A program made the position numbers and the translations under genes. Under the pieces are notes generated by a model that was given only the letters and a program-made list of their open reading frames with translations, was not told where the DNA came from and did no database searches. A stretch of 64,000 nucleotides of DNA, from assembly GCF_900107585.1 (NCBI RefSeq), contig NZ_FNQM01000006.1, forward strand, positions 62,001-126,000, written 5' to 3'. Positions 46,117 to 55,182 of this stretch are shown here, piece by piece (the first letter of the stretch is position 1; the number at the start of each line of letters is the position of its first letter). The stretch is from Rubrimonas cliftonensis. Lineage in GTDB: Bacteria; Pseudomonadota; Alphaproteobacteria; Rhodobacterales; Rhodobacteraceae.

Positions 46117-47535
46117 ATGCGTCATTTTCCTCTCTTTCGCGATCTGCGCGGGCGGCGCGTCATCGTGTCCGGCGGCGGCGAGACGGCGTCGGCCAAGCTG
46201 CGGCTGCTCCTTAAGACCGAGGCGACGCTCGTGGTCTACGCCGCCGATCCGGGCGAGGACGTCGCGCGCTGGGCCTCGGAGGGGCGCCTCCGGCTGGTGC
46301 GACGGCGGCTGGAGGAAGGCGACGCGCTCTGCGCCGCGCTGGTCTACGGCGCCAATGACGACGTGGCGGAGGATGCGCGCGCCGCGGCGATAGGCCGGCG
46401 CGCCGGGGCGCTCGCCAACATCGTGGACAATCTCGACGCCAGCGACTTCATCACGCCGGCCATCGTCGACCGCGACCCGCTGGTGGTGGCGATCGGCACC
46501 GAAGGCGCGGCGCCGGTGCTCGCGCGGCGCGTGAAGGCGGAGATCGAGGAGCGGCTCTCGCCTGCGCTGGGCGTGCTGGCGCGCATCGGGCAGGGCTTCC
46601 GCCATGCCGCCGAGGCTCTGCCGATGGGCCGTGCGCGGCGGCGCTTCTGGGCGCGCTACTACGACGACGCCGGCCCCCGCGCGCTGGCCGAGGGCGGCGA
46701 GACGGCCGTCGCGGCCACACTGCCGCGGCTGCTCGCCGAAAGCCTTGAGGAGACGACCGAGCCGGGGCGCGTCTTCATCGTCGGCGCCGGCCCCGGCGAC
46801 CCCGAACTGATGACGCTGAAGGCCCGCCGCCTGCTGCATGAGGCCGACGTGGTGATCCATGACCGGCTGGTGCCCGCGGCGATCATCGAGCTTGCGCGCC
46901 GCGAGGCGACGATCGTGGAGGTCGGCAAGATCCCCGGCGGCCCTTCGTGGCGGCAGGAGGACATCAACGCCGCCATGGTCGGGCACGCGGCCGGCGGCGC
47001 CAGTGTGGTGCGCCTGAAATCGGGCGACCCCGGCGTATTCGGGCGGCTCGACGAGGAGATGGACGCGCTCGATGCGGCGGGCGTGGATTTCGAGATCGTC
47101 CCCGGCGTCACCAGCGCCGCCGCGGCGGCCGCCTCGATCCGCGCGTCGCTCACGCGGCGCGGGCGCAACAAGTCGTTCCGTTTCCTCACGGGGCAGGACG
47201 TGGACGGCTTCGCCGAACATGACTGGAAGGCGCTGGCGGCGCCGGGCGCGGCGGCGGCGGTCTACATGGGCGTGCGTGCGGCGCGCTTCCTGCAGGGCCG
47301 GCTGATGCTCCACGGGGCCGACGCAGGCACGCCGGTGACGGCGGTGGAGAACGCCTCGCGGCCCGATCAGAAGGTCGTGGCCGCCGCGCTCGACACCCTG
47401 CCCGAGGCGCTGGCGGAGGCGGGCGTGACCGGCCCCGCGATCCTCTTTGTCGGTCTGGCGCCGCGCGGCGCCATGGCGGCGCTGGAGAGGGTCGAGCCCT
47501 CGACCCTCTCGCTCGCGCTTGCGGCGGGAGCCTGA
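46117..47535 (+). CDS. cysG: Siroheme synthase (trifunctional CysG)
   Basis: CysG turns uroporphyrinogen III into siroheme. Of its 472 residues, 1-205 are the dehydrogenase/ferrochelatase part (VIVSGGGETASAKLRLLL, VDNLDASDFITPAIVDRDP) and about 215-472 the methyltransferase with GAGPGDPELMTLKA, VIHDRLV, RLKSGDPGVFGR and VPGVTSAAAAAA. It heads the operon cysG-DUF2849-cysI-cysH-DUF934, supplying the siroheme cofactor of CysI. Confidence 0.97.
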   Translation: MRHFPLFRDLRGRRVIVSGGGETASAKLRLLLKTEATLVVYAADPGEDVARWASEGRLRLVRRRLEEGDALCAALVYGANDDVAEDARAAAIGRRAGALANIVDNLDASDFITPAIVDRDPLVVAIGTEGAAPVLARRVKAEIEERLSPALGVLARIGQGFRHAAEALPMGRARRRFWARYYDDAGPRALAEGGETAVAATLPRLLAESLEETTEPGRVFIVGAGPGDPELMTLKARRLLHEADVVIHDRLVPAAIIELARREATIVEVGKIPGGPSWRQEDINAAMVGHAAGGASVVRLKSGDPGVFGRLDEEMDALDAAGVDFEIVPGVTSAAAAAASIRASLTRRGRNKSFRFLTGQDVDGFAEHDWKALAAPGAAAAVYMGVRAARFLQGRLMLHGADAGTPVTAVENASRPDQKVVAAALDTLPEALAEAGVTGPAILFVGLAPRGAMAALERVEPSTLSLALAAGA

Positions 47536-47538
47536 CCG

Positions 47539-47835
47539 ATGGCCAGGAGCTTCGTTCCCAGCATCGTCAGCGCCAACGACCTGATGATCGGCGACGTGGT
47601 CTATCTCGACGCGAGCGGCGGCTGGACGCGCAGCCTCGCCGAGGCCGCCGTCGCCCATGACGCCGAGACCGCCGAGCGCCTCGCCGCGCTGGCCGACCAG
47701 CCCGGCGCCGTCGTCGGCCCCTATCTCGCGGACGTGGCGCTCGACGGTCCGGTTCCGCGGCCCCTGCATTTCCGCGAGGCGTTCCGCGCCAGCGGCCCGT
47801 CCCACCGGCCCGATCTCAAGCGTCATTCGGAGTAA
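47539..47835 (+). CDS. DUF2849 protein of the sulfite-reduction operon
   Basis: A 98-residue protein with SIVSANDLMIGDVVYLDASGGW and SLAEAAVAHD, the DUF2849 pattern. In Rhodobacterales it sits between cysG and cysI, as here; its role in sulfite reduction is not known. The ATG lies three bases after the cysG stop. Confidence 0.93.
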   Translation: MARSFVPSIVSANDLMIGDVVYLDASGGWTRSLAEAAVAHDAETAERLAALADQPGAVVGPYLADVALDGPVPRPLHFREAFRASGPSHRPDLKRHSE

Positions 47836-47840
47836 ACCCA

Positions 47841-49523
47841 ATGTATCGCTACGACGAATTCGACGCGGCCTATGTCCGCGAGCGCGTCGCGCAGTTCCGC
47901 GACCAGACGCAGCGGCGCATCGACGGCCGGCTGACCGAGGACGAGTACAAGCCCCTGCGGCTCCAGAACGGGCTCTACCTCCAGCTTCACGCCTACATGC
48001 TGCGCGTCGCGATCCCCTACGGCACGCTGTCGAGCCGGCAGATGCGGGCGCTCGCCGAGATCGCCGAGCGGTGGGATCGCGGCTATGGCCACTTCACCAC
48101 CCGCCAGAACATCCAGTTCAACTGGACGAGGCTGAGCGACGTGGGCGACATCCTCGACCACCTCGCCGCGGTCGAGATGCACGCGATCCAGACCAGCGGC
48201 AACTGCATCCGCAACGTCACAGCCGACCATTTCGCCGGCGCCGCCGCCGACGAGATCGAGGATCCGCGCCCGACGGCGGAGCTGATCCGCCAGTGGTCGA
48301 CGGCGCATCCCGAGTTCGCCTTCCTGCCGCGCAAGTTCAAGGTGGCCGTGACCGGCTCGCCCAACGACCGCGCCGTGACCAGGTCCCATGACATCGGCCT
48401 GCGGATGCTGCGCGACGCGAACGGCGCGCCCGGCTACGAGGTGATCGTCGGCGGCGGCATGGGCCGCACGCCCATGGTCGGCAAGGTGATGCGCGGCTTC
48501 CTGCCGCGCGCCGAGCTGCTGCCGTATCTCGAGGCGATCCTGCGCGTCTACAACCTGCACGGGCGGCGGGACAACAAGTACAAGGCGCGCATCAAGATCC
48601 TCGTCCACGAGACCGGCGAGGCGGAGATCCGCGAGCAGGTCGAGGCGGAGTTCCGCTCGATCCTCGCCAATGGCGGCGCCGCGCATCTGCCGGGCGAGGC
48701 GGAGCTGGCGCGGATCGCGGCCTATTTCGCGCCGCCCGCCCTGCCCGAGCGGTCCGCCGTCTCCGACCGCGAGGAGGACGCGCGCACCTTCGACCCCGTC
48801 TTCGCCGCCTGGGCGGAGGTCAACACCACGCCGCATGGCGTCGCCGGCTACGCCATCGCCACGGTTTCGCTGAAGGCCATCGGCGCCTCGCCCGGCGACG
48901 CGACCGCGAGCCAGATGCGCGCGCTCGCCGACATGGCCGACCGCTACAGCCAGGGCGAGCTGCGCATCAGCCACGAGCAGAACGTGATCCTGCCCCATGT
49001 CGCGCGCGACGACCTGCCGGCGCTGCACGCGGCGCTGCTGCGCGAGGAGCTTGCGGAGGCCAATTCCGGGCTGATCTCCGACATCATCGCCTGCCCCGGC
49101 CTCGACTATTGCGCGCTGGCGACGGCCCGCTCGATCCCCATCGCGCAGGACATCTCGCGCCGCTTTTCTGACGGGCCGCGGGCGCGGGCCATCGGCGAGT
49201 TCCGCATCAAGATCTCGGGCTGCATCAACGCCTGCGGCCATCACCACATGGGCCATGTCGGCATTCTCGGGCTCGAGAAGGCGGGCGTGGAGAGCTACCA
49301 GATCACGCTCGGCGGCGACCACACGGAGAACGCCGCCATCGGCGAGCGCGTCGGCCCCGGCCTCGGCGCCGAGGAGGTCGGCCCGGCGATCGAGCGGCTG
49401 GTGGACGCCTATCTCGACCTGCGCGCCAGCCCCGAGGAGCGCTTCGTGGACGTCTGCCGGCGGCTGGGACTGGCGCCCTTCAAGGCGGCGATCTACCGGG
49501 AGGACAAGCGCGATGCGGCATGA
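47841..49523 (+). CDS. cysI: Sulfite/nitrite reductase, siroheme [4Fe-4S] enzyme
   Basis: The 560-residue hemoprotein reduces sulfite to sulfide with electrons from a partner flavoprotein or ferredoxin. Two tandem ferredoxin-like/siroheme repeats are visible: GHFTTRQNIQFNW, then SGNCIRNVT in the first half and ISHEQNVILP with CPGLDYCALA and KISGCINACGHHH in the second, where the cysteines hold the cluster and siroheme. No cysJ is adjacent, so the electron donor is elsewhere. Five bases separate it from the DUF2849 gene; it overlaps cysH by 11 bases. Confidence 0.93.
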   Translation: MYRYDEFDAAYVRERVAQFRDQTQRRIDGRLTEDEYKPLRLQNGLYLQLHAYMLRVAIPYGTLSSRQMRALAEIAERWDRGYGHFTTRQNIQFNWTRLSDVGDILDHLAAVEMHAIQTSGNCIRNVTADHFAGAAADEIEDPRPTAELIRQWSTAHPEFAFLPRKFKVAVTGSPNDRAVTRSHDIGLRMLRDANGAPGYEVIVGGGMGRTPMVGKVMRGFLPRAELLPYLEAILRVYNLHGRRDNKYKARIKILVHETGEAEIREQVEAEFRSILANGGAAHLPGEAELARIAAYFAPPALPERSAVSDREEDARTFDPVFAAWAEVNTTPHGVAGYAIATVSLKAIGASPGDATASQMRALADMADRYSQGELRISHEQNVILPHVARDDLPALHAALLREELAEANSGLISDIIACPGLDYCALATARSIPIAQDISRRFSDGPRARAIGEFRIKISGCINACGHHHMGHVGILGLEKAGVESYQITLGGDHTENAAIGERVGPGLGAEEVGPAIERLVDAYLDLRASPEERFVDVCRRLGLAPFKAAIYREDKRDAA

Positions 49524-50259
49524 TCCGACGCTCGGCCGGCGGCCCGGCCCCGACGATTACGAGCATCTGGGCGCGCAGGATGTGCTGGAGCGGGCGCTGC
49601 GGCGGGACTTCCCGGGGCGGATCGCGCTCGTCTCTTCCTTCGGGGCCGAGTCCGTCGTGCTGCTGCACATGCTGGCGCAGGTGGATCGCCATGCGCCGGT
49701 GCTGTTCGGGCAGACGCAGATGCTCTTTCCCGAGACGCTGGCCTATCAGCGCGAGGTCGCCGAGACGCTCGGCCTGACCGACGTGCGCCACATGACGCCC
49801 GACCCGGCGGAGACCGCCGTCCACGACCCCGACGGCGGGCTCAACCGGCGCGATGACGACCTGTGCTGCCACATCCGCAAGGTCGCCCCGCTGGAGCGGG
49901 CGCTGGCGCCCTTCGATGCGTGGATCACCGGGCGCAAGCGGGCGCAGTCGGCCACGCGGGCGGCGCTCTCGGTGATGGAGACCGACGCGGCGGGTCGGGT
50001 GAAGCTCAATCCGCTGGCGGACTGGCGGGCGGACGACCTGCGCGCCTACATGGCCGCGCACCGGCTCCCGCCGCATCCCCTGGTCGCGCAGGGCTTCCCC
50101 TCGATCGGATGCCTGCCCTGCACGACGCGCGTCGCGCCGGGCGAGAACCCGCGCGCCGGCCGCTGGCGCGGGCGCGACAAGGAGGAATGCGGCATCCACA
50201 TCGTCGACGGGCGCGTGGTGCGCGCGCCCGGGGACGCAGGGCCGATGGACCGGCTGTGA
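49513..50259 (+). CDS. cysH: Adenylyl-sulfate (APS) reductase
   Basis: CysH reduces APS to sulfite. The 248-residue protein has the PP-loop-like SSFGAESVVLLHML, the cysteine pair DDLCCHIRKV, a second pair GCLPCTTRV and the signature KEECGIHI. The two CC/CxxC pairs bind a [4Fe-4S] cluster, which separates APS reductases from PAPS reductases. The ATG at 49513 is inside the cysI end. Next in line is DUF934. Confidence 0.95.
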   Translation: MRHDPTLGRRPGPDDYEHLGAQDVLERALRRDFPGRIALVSSFGAESVVLLHMLAQVDRHAPVLFGQTQMLFPETLAYQREVAETLGLTDVRHMTPDPAETAVHDPDGGLNRRDDDLCCHIRKVAPLERALAPFDAWITGRKRAQSATRAALSVMETDAAGRVKLNPLADWRADDLRAYMAAHRLPPHPLVAQGFPSIGCLPCTTRVAPGENPRAGRWRGRDKEECGIHIVDGRVVRAPGDAGPMDRL

Positions 50260-50672
50260 TGGAGACGCCCATGCTTGTCGTGACCGACGACGCCATCGCG
50301 GAGGACGCCGCGCCGCTCTCGGCGCCGCAGGACGCGCCCGCGGAGGGGCCGCTGCGGCTGGCGCTGCCCAATGACGCCGACCTCGCCGCGCTCGCGCCGC
50401 TGCTCGCCCGCGCCAGCCTCGTGGCGGTGGTGTTTCCGGGCTTTTCCGACGGGCGCGGCTTCAGTCTCGCAAGGCGGCTGCGCGCCGCGGAGTACAGGGG
50501 CCGCCTGCGCGCCGTGGGCGCCCTCATCCCCGACCAGTTCGCCTATGCAAGGGCCTGCGGCTTCGACGAGGTGGGGCTGACCCCGGCCCTGCTCGCGCGG
50601 CAGGGCGAGGGGGCCTGGGCCGCCGCCTCGCGGACGCCTGCGCCGCCCATGGCGCGGCGTCGCGCAGGCTGA
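50259..50672 (+). CDS. DUF934 protein of the sulfate-assimilation operon
   Basis: A 137-residue protein with the DUF934 core: VVFPGFSDGRGFSLARRLR, YRGRLRAVGALIPDQF and FDEVGL. It follows cysH in many proteobacteria; its function is unknown. The ATG at 50259 shares a base with the cysH stop; another ATG at 50271 has GGAG six bases upstream and may be the real start. The N-terminal residues are not conserved. Confidence 0.9.
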   Translation: METPMLVVTDDAIAEDAAPLSAPQDAPAEGPLRLALPNDADLAALAPLLARASLVAVVFPGFSDGRGFSLARRLRAAEYRGRLRAVGALIPDQFAYARACGFDEVGLTPALLARQGEGAWAAASRTPAPPMARRRAG

Positions 50673-50724
50673 GCGGCCGGTGCGGCGGCGCCGCAAAGCC
50701 GCGTGACTTCTTGTTGCGCTGCGG

Positions 50725-50736
50725 TATGATCGGCGG
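50725..50736 (+). promoter_or_regulatory. Candidate -10 box directly before SIS-gene ATG
   Basis: TATGAT at 50725-50730 is an excellent -10 element and lies only six bases before the ATG at 50737. No ribosome-binding site fits in that space, so a leaderless transcript is suggested; the -35 side (around 50702-50707) is weak. Confidence 0.35.
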
Positions 50737-51783
50737 ATGAACAGCATCCCGCCGCTCAACGCTGCGACGCACATGGCCCGCGAGGCCCGCGAGGCCCCAG
50801 AAGTGGTGGCGCGTCAGGTCGCGGAGGGCCTGCCCGCCTACCGCGAGATCGGCGCGCGGCTGCGCGCAGCCGATCCGCGCCTCGCGCTCACCTGCGCGCG
50901 GGGCACCTCCGACCACGCGGCCACCTACTTCCGTTATCTTTGCGAGATGCGCGCCGGGGTGCCGGTCGCGACGGTCGGCCCCTCCATCGGATCGGTCTAT
51001 CGGGCGCCGCTGCGCCTTGAGGGCGCCTTGTGCCTGACGGTGTCCCAGTCCGGCGGAAGCCCCGACCTCGTCGCGCTGCAGGGGCTGGCGCGGGAGGGCG
51101 GGGCGCTCGCGGTCGCGCTGCTGAACACGCCGGACAGTCCGGTGGGGGCCGGCGCCGACATGGTCGCCCCGCTGCTCGCCGGCCCGGAGAAGGCGGTGGC
51201 CGCCACTAAGAGCTACATCGCCTCGCTCGTCGCCATCGCCGCCATCGTCGCGGAGTGGACGCAGGACGCCGCGCTGTCGGACGGTCTGGAGCGGCTGCCG
51301 GAGGCGGTCGGGCGGGCGATGGCCTGCGACTGGTCGGCGGCGATGACGCCGCTGGCGGGCGCGACCTCGGTCTTCACGCTGGGCCGCGGCCTGTCGCTCA
51401 GCGTCGCCAACGAATCGGCGCTGAAGTTCAAGGAGACGTGCCGGCTCCACGCCGAGGCCTACAGCGCGGCGGAGGTGCGGCACGGCCCCATCGCGCTCGC
51501 GGAGCGCCGCTTCGCCGCGCTGGTCTTCGGCGCGCGGGACGCCGGCCGCGAGAGCCTCGTCTCGGCGGTGACGGCCGTGCGCGAGGCCGGCGCCCGCGCC
51601 TTCTTCGCCGATCCCGAGGCGTCGGGCCCCGACGTGCTGCCGGTGGTCGCCGCGCCGCACCCCGCGCTCGACCCGATCTGCCAGGCGGCGACCTTCTACC
51701 TTTTCATCGAGGCGCTCGCGACGGCGCTGGGCGAGAATCCCGACGCGCCCAAGCACCTGAAGAAGATCACCGAGACGCTCTGA
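50737..51783 (+). CDS. SIS-domain aminosugar phosphate deaminase (NagB-II-like)
   Basis: A 348-residue protein with two SIS (sugar isomerase) domains. Signature segments are CARGTSDHAATYFRYL, SQSGGSPDLVALQ, VAATKSYIASL and RGLSLSVANESALKFKE, with HAEAYSAAEVRHGP. It lacks the glutaminase domain of GlmS, so it is likely a glucosamine-6-phosphate deaminase of the NagB-II type acting in amino-sugar catabolism. No nag genes are adjacent; the substrate is inferred. Confidence 0.88.
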   Translation: MNSIPPLNAATHMAREAREAPEVVARQVAEGLPAYREIGARLRAADPRLALTCARGTSDHAATYFRYLCEMRAGVPVATVGPSIGSVYRAPLRLEGALCLTVSQSGGSPDLVALQGLAREGGALAVALLNTPDSPVGAGADMVAPLLAGPEKAVAATKSYIASLVAIAAIVAEWTQDAALSDGLERLPEAVGRAMACDWSAAMTPLAGATSVFTLGRGLSLSVANESALKFKETCRLHAEAYSAAEVRHGPIALAERRFAALVFGARDAGRESLVSAVTAVREAGARAFFADPEASGPDVLPVVAAPHPALDPICQAATFYLFIEALATALGENPDAPKHLKKITETL

Positions 51784-51789
51784 TCCGGC

Positions 51790-52041
51790 TCAGCGGCGCG
51801 GCCCTCCGCCGCGCGGGACGCGCGCGGGCAGGGTGGTCGGGCGACCGGGCCGCACGCCGGGCGGCGGGCGCGGCCGATCCGGCAACGAGACGTCGACATC
51901 GTGATGGTGGTGGACCGAGTAGATCCCGTAGCGGAAATCATAGTCGTAGTAGGGATCGTTGTGGACGTAGCCGCCGCCCGACGAGCAGGCGCCGGCGAGC
52001 CCAAGCGCGATCGCCGCGAAGGCCGCGCGCCGCGAAGTCAC
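51790..52041 (-). CDS. Small His-rich predicted lipoprotein
   Basis: An 83-residue protein starting at GTG 52041 and overlapping the upstream gene's stop (GTGA). It has a signal with lipobox LAGAC (Cys about residue 19), then DPYYDYDFRYGIYSVHHHHD and a proline-rich tail. The HHHHD run suggests metal binding, unproved. No family was recognised. Confidence 0.7.
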   Translation of the reverse strand: MTSRRAAFAAIALGLAGACSSGGGYVHNDPYYDYDFRYGIYSVHHHHDVDVSLPDRPRPPPGVRPGRPTTLPARVPRGGGPRR

Positions 52042-52616
52042 CGTCCCGCCTCCGCCGGCGCGATGGAGTCGAGCGTGGCGGCGAGGGCGTCGCGATGCGC
52101 TTCCCGCGCGCCGGGGTCGCCGATGAACGCCGCCACCGCCACGCGCGCGCCCAGATCGACCGTCGCGATGCTGAAGGAAAGCGGCCGGCCCGCCCGCGCG
52201 CCTTCGCCGAGATAGAGCCTTCCGGGCAGCCCGCCCACGGCGATGTCCCGCGTCTCGGCCACCTCGGCCTCGTCCATCACGCCGGTCTTCAGCGCGTCGA
52301 GATAGGCGCCGGCGGCGTCGAGGCCGTCGATCGCCGGCGGCGACCACAGGCCCACCCACATGTCGCCGTCGCCCGCCTCCGGCATCAGGCTGACGACGCG
52401 CGGCGCCGGGACGACGCCCTCCGGCATCTCGTCGGGCGACGTGTCGACGCCGGTGCGCAGGGTCCAGCCCTCCGGCGCCGCGAAGGTGAAGATAGCCGCG
52501 CCCTGCGTGACGTAGGTCACGGGAAGGCCCTGCGCGACGGCGACGGACGAAGACGCCGCCACGGCGAACAGCACTGGGGCGAACAGCGCGGGGGCGAGCC
52601 GTGCAGCTGACGTCAT
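52038..52616 (-). CDS. Exported protein of unknown function
   Basis: A 192-residue protein with a clear signal peptide (about residues 1-28, SVAVAQG) and a soluble domain with FTFAAPEGW, MWVGLWSPPA and GLPGRLYLGEG. GGGAGGG lies five bases before the ATG. It forms a two-gene unit with the His-rich lipoprotein through the overlapping GTGA. I see no known family, although the beta-rich pattern resembles small periplasmic domains. Confidence 0.75.
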   Translation of the reverse strand: MTSAARLAPALFAPVLFAVAASSSVAVAQGLPVTYVTQGAAIFTFAAPEGWTLRTGVDTSPDEMPEGVVPAPRVVSLMPEAGDGDMWVGLWSPPAIDGLDAAGAYLDALKTGVMDEAEVAETRDIAVGGLPGRLYLGEGARAGRPLSFSIATVDLGARVAVAAFIGDPGAREAHRDALAATLDSIAPAEAGR

Positions 52617-52732
52617 GGAAACCCTCCCAAGCTTGCGCAGCCCACAGTCCACGCCGAGGCCGCGCCGCGCAAGCGCGCTGGCGTCCGCGCGCAGGACGTC
52701 TAGAGTGGCGCAATCCTGATGCGGAGCGCTCC

Positions 52733-53695
52733 ATGGCCTACGCCGTCGCCAGACCGCTCGACGCGGCGCTGATCCCCGTCATCGACATCGGCCCGCTGCG
52801 CGACGGGTCGGACCCCGGCGCCGTGGCCGTCGCCCTGACGAAGGCGAGCCGGGAGGCCGGGTTTCTCTATGTCGTCAACCATGGCGTGGACGAGGCGCTG
52901 ATCGACGCCGCGCGCGAGGAGGCGATGGCGTTCTTCCGCGCCGATCCCGCGGTCAAGGCCGAAGCGGCGGTCAGCGCGAAGCACCGCGGCTGGCTTGCGA
53001 CGGGCGGCGCCCGGATGGCCGACGACGCGGCGCCGGACCTGAAGGAGAGCTTCGTCTGGGGCTACGAGGATGCGCGCGGACAAACGCCCGACGACCATCC
53101 GCTGCGCGGCGCCAACCGCTGGCCCGCGTCGCACCCCGCCCTGCGCACGGCCGCGCAGGCGTGGTTTCTGGAGGCGCACGGCGTCGCCGAGCAGCTGATG
53201 CGGGGCTTTGCGCTGGGTCTCGGGCTCGACGGCGAGGCGTTCCTCGAAAGCGTCGCGCGACCGATGAGCCGCGCCTCCTTCGTCTACTATCCGCCCCAGC
53301 CCGAGGCGCTCGGCGCAGGCCGGTTCGGGGTCGGGCCGCACACCGATTTCGGCGTGCTGACGGTGCTGGCGCAGGACGGCGTCGGCGGGCTTCAGGTGCA
53401 GGACCTCGCCGGCGACTGGGTGGAGGCGCCGCCGATCCCGGGCGCGCTGGTGGTGAACGTGGGCGATCTGCTGGCGCGCTGGACGGCGGGCCGGTGCCGC
53501 TCGACGCCCCATCGCGTGGTCAACGCGTCCGGCCGCGAGCGCCTGTCGCTGGTGCTGGCCTGGGACCCCGAGCCGCAGACCATGATCGACGCCGCCGCCC
53601 TGCTGGGGCCGGAGGGCGCCGAGGCGCCCATCGCGTGCGGCGACTATCTGGAGGCGCGCTTCGCCCGCGCCTTCGCCTATCGCGCGAAGCCCTAG
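52733..53695 (+). CDS. 2-oxoglutarate/Fe(II)-dependent dioxygenase, isopenicillin-N-synthase-like
   Basis: A 320-residue non-heme iron enzyme. The iron triad is HTD in GPHTDFGVLT and the histidine in STPHRVVN; the 2OG arginine is in RERLSLV. The N-terminal DIOX_N part (about residues 15-110) has IPVIDIGPLRDG and FLYVVNHGV. The substrate is unknown; these enzymes oxidise small molecules. The ATG has GGAG six bases upstream. It is convergent with the AhpD-like gene, with three bases between stops. Confidence 0.9.
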   Translation: MAYAVARPLDAALIPVIDIGPLRDGSDPGAVAVALTKASREAGFLYVVNHGVDEALIDAAREEAMAFFRADPAVKAEAAVSAKHRGWLATGGARMADDAAPDLKESFVWGYEDARGQTPDDHPLRGANRWPASHPALRTAAQAWFLEAHGVAEQLMRGFALGLGLDGEAFLESVARPMSRASFVYYPPQPEALGAGRFGVGPHTDFGVLTVLAQDGVGGLQVQDLAGDWVEAPPIPGALVVNVGDLLARWTAGRCRSTPHRVVNASGRERLSLVLAWDPEPQTMIDAAALLGPEGAEAPIACGDYLEARFARAFAYRAKP

Positions 53696-53698
53696 CGC

Positions 53699-54277
53699 TC
53701 AGGCCCCGGCGTAGTAGCCGACGACGTCGCCCTCTGTCGTCACCCCGAGGCCGTTGAGCTGGCGATTGACATAGTTGAAGTAGCCCACGATCTGGTTCGC
53801 CTCGAGGATCTGGCCGTCGTCGAGCCCCGCCGCGCGCAGCGCCGCCACGTCGGCCTGCGCCATGGCGCCGGGCTCTCGGGTGAGCTTGCGGGCGTAGCGC
53901 ATCAGCGCGAGCGCCGCGCCGTCGAGCGCCTGCTCGGGCGCTTCGGCCGCAAGCGCCGCCTCGATGGCGTCGGCCCGGGCCGCGTCGCCGATGAGATGGC
54001 GGGCGTTGGCCCAGTGGTTGGCGAGCGAATAGGGGCAGGCGTTCAGCATCGAGACATAGCTCGCGATGGTCTCCTGCAGCCATGGCGCAAGCGTGTTTGC
54101 GTCGTCGTGCAGGCAGGCGCGATAGAGCGCGACATGGCCGAGCAGGGTGGCGGGGCGCAGGCTGTGGACGCGCATCACGTTGTCCACCGTGCCGTGCGGC
54201 GTGCGCGCGAGCGCCAGCGCCTCGCGCAGCGCAGGCTCCGCGTCCTCGTCGGCGACCATGGCGATCCAGGCGGTCAT
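53699..54277 (-). CDS. AhpD-like carboxymuconolactone decarboxylase family protein
   Basis: A 192-residue all-helical protein of the peroxidase-related/CMD family. The catalytic segment is SMLNACPYSLANHWANA: the first cysteine and the histidine are present, but the second cysteine of the usual CxxC is Ser. It ends in IVGYFNYVNRQLNGLGV, family-typical. The ATG at 54277 has GAGGAG seven bases upstream. It follows the ABC permease by ten bases as the last gene of that operon. Confidence 0.87.
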   Translation of the reverse strand: MTAWIAMVADEDAEPALREALALARTPHGTVDNVMRVHSLRPATLLGHVALYRACLHDDANTLAPWLQETIASYVSMLNACPYSLANHWANARHLIGDAARADAIEAALAAEAPEQALDGAALALMRYARKLTREPGAMAQADVAALRAAGLDDGQILEANQIVGYFNYVNRQLNGLGVTTEGDVVGYYAGA

Positions 54278-54287
54278 GCGCGTCTCC

Positions 54288-55181
54288 TCATCGGGCGTCC
54301 TGCAGCCTGCCTCGCCGCTCCAGCCGCGCAAAGAGCCGCGAGAGGGCGAAGCACAGCGCGAAATACATCGCCGCCACGACGATCCACGTCTCGAAACGGC
54401 GACCGGAGGAGACGGCGAGCTCGGTGGCGGTGAAGGTCAGCTCCTGCACCGAGATCAGCGAGACGATGGCGGAGTTCTTGACCAGCATGATGAACTGGCC
54501 GGCCATCGGCGGCGTGACCGCGCGAAGCGCCTGCGGCAGCACCACCAGCCGGAAGGTCTGCGCCGCGTTCAGGCCGAGGCTGCGCCCGGCCTCGACATGG
54601 GCCGCAGGCACCGACTGCACGCCGGCGCGCACGATCTCCGAGATATAGGCCGCCTCGAACAGCGCCAGGCACAGCACGCCCGCCACGAGGTTCTCGAACA
54701 GCGCCGGCGGCCCGAGCAGCAGGCTCACCGCCGCCCGCTCCGCCGGGCCCATCTCGCGCGCCCAGACGTCGAGGCCCAGCGCGGGGGTGATCTGCGAGGA
54801 GATGAAGAAGTAGAACACGAACACGAACACCAGCGGCGGCATGTTGCGGATCAGCCCGACATAGGCGCCGGCGGCCAGTCGCGGCAGCAGCCGCCGCATG
54901 GTCGAGAGCGCCCCCAGCGCCACGCCGAGCAGGCTCGCCAGCGCCATCGCCCACAGCGACAGGCGGATGGTCGTCAGCAGCCCCTCCAGCAGCAGGTTGG
55001 GCTCAAGCCAACCGCCATCCCCCTCCCGCAGCAGAGCCTGCGGGAGGAAGCCCCAGTCCCAGCGGTAGACGAGCACCTCCGACACCCGCGCCGAAACGGC
55101 CCAGACCGCCGCGACGAGCGCGGCGACCACCAGCGCGTCGATCGGGCCGATGCGCCGAGGCGCGTCGGGATCGGGATACAC
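54288..55181 (-). CDS. Polar amino-acid ABC transporter permease (HisM/GltK-like)
   Basis: A 297-residue inner-membrane permease with about five helices and the EAA loop AGRSLGLNAAQTFRLVVLPQALRAVTPP. The pattern FVFYFF...AYISEIVRAGVQSVP is typical of glutamate/aspartate-type permeases. The GTG start is one base after the binding-protein stop. It pairs with the permease at 56037-56885 and the binding protein between them. No ATPase gene lies in the group. Confidence 0.93.
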   Translation of the reverse strand: MYPDPDAPRRIGPIDALVVAALVAAVWAVSARVSEVLVYRWDWGFLPQALLREGDGGWLEPNLLLEGLLTTIRLSLWAMALASLLGVALGALSTMRRLLPRLAAGAYVGLIRNMPPLVFVFVFYFFISSQITPALGLDVWAREMGPAERAAVSLLLGPPALFENLVAGVLCLALFEAAYISEIVRAGVQSVPAAHVEAGRSLGLNAAQTFRLVVLPQALRAVTPPMAGQFIMLVKNSAIVSLISVQELTFTATELAVSSGRRFETWIVVAAMYFALCFALSRLFARLERRGRLQDAR

Positions 55182-55182
55182 C

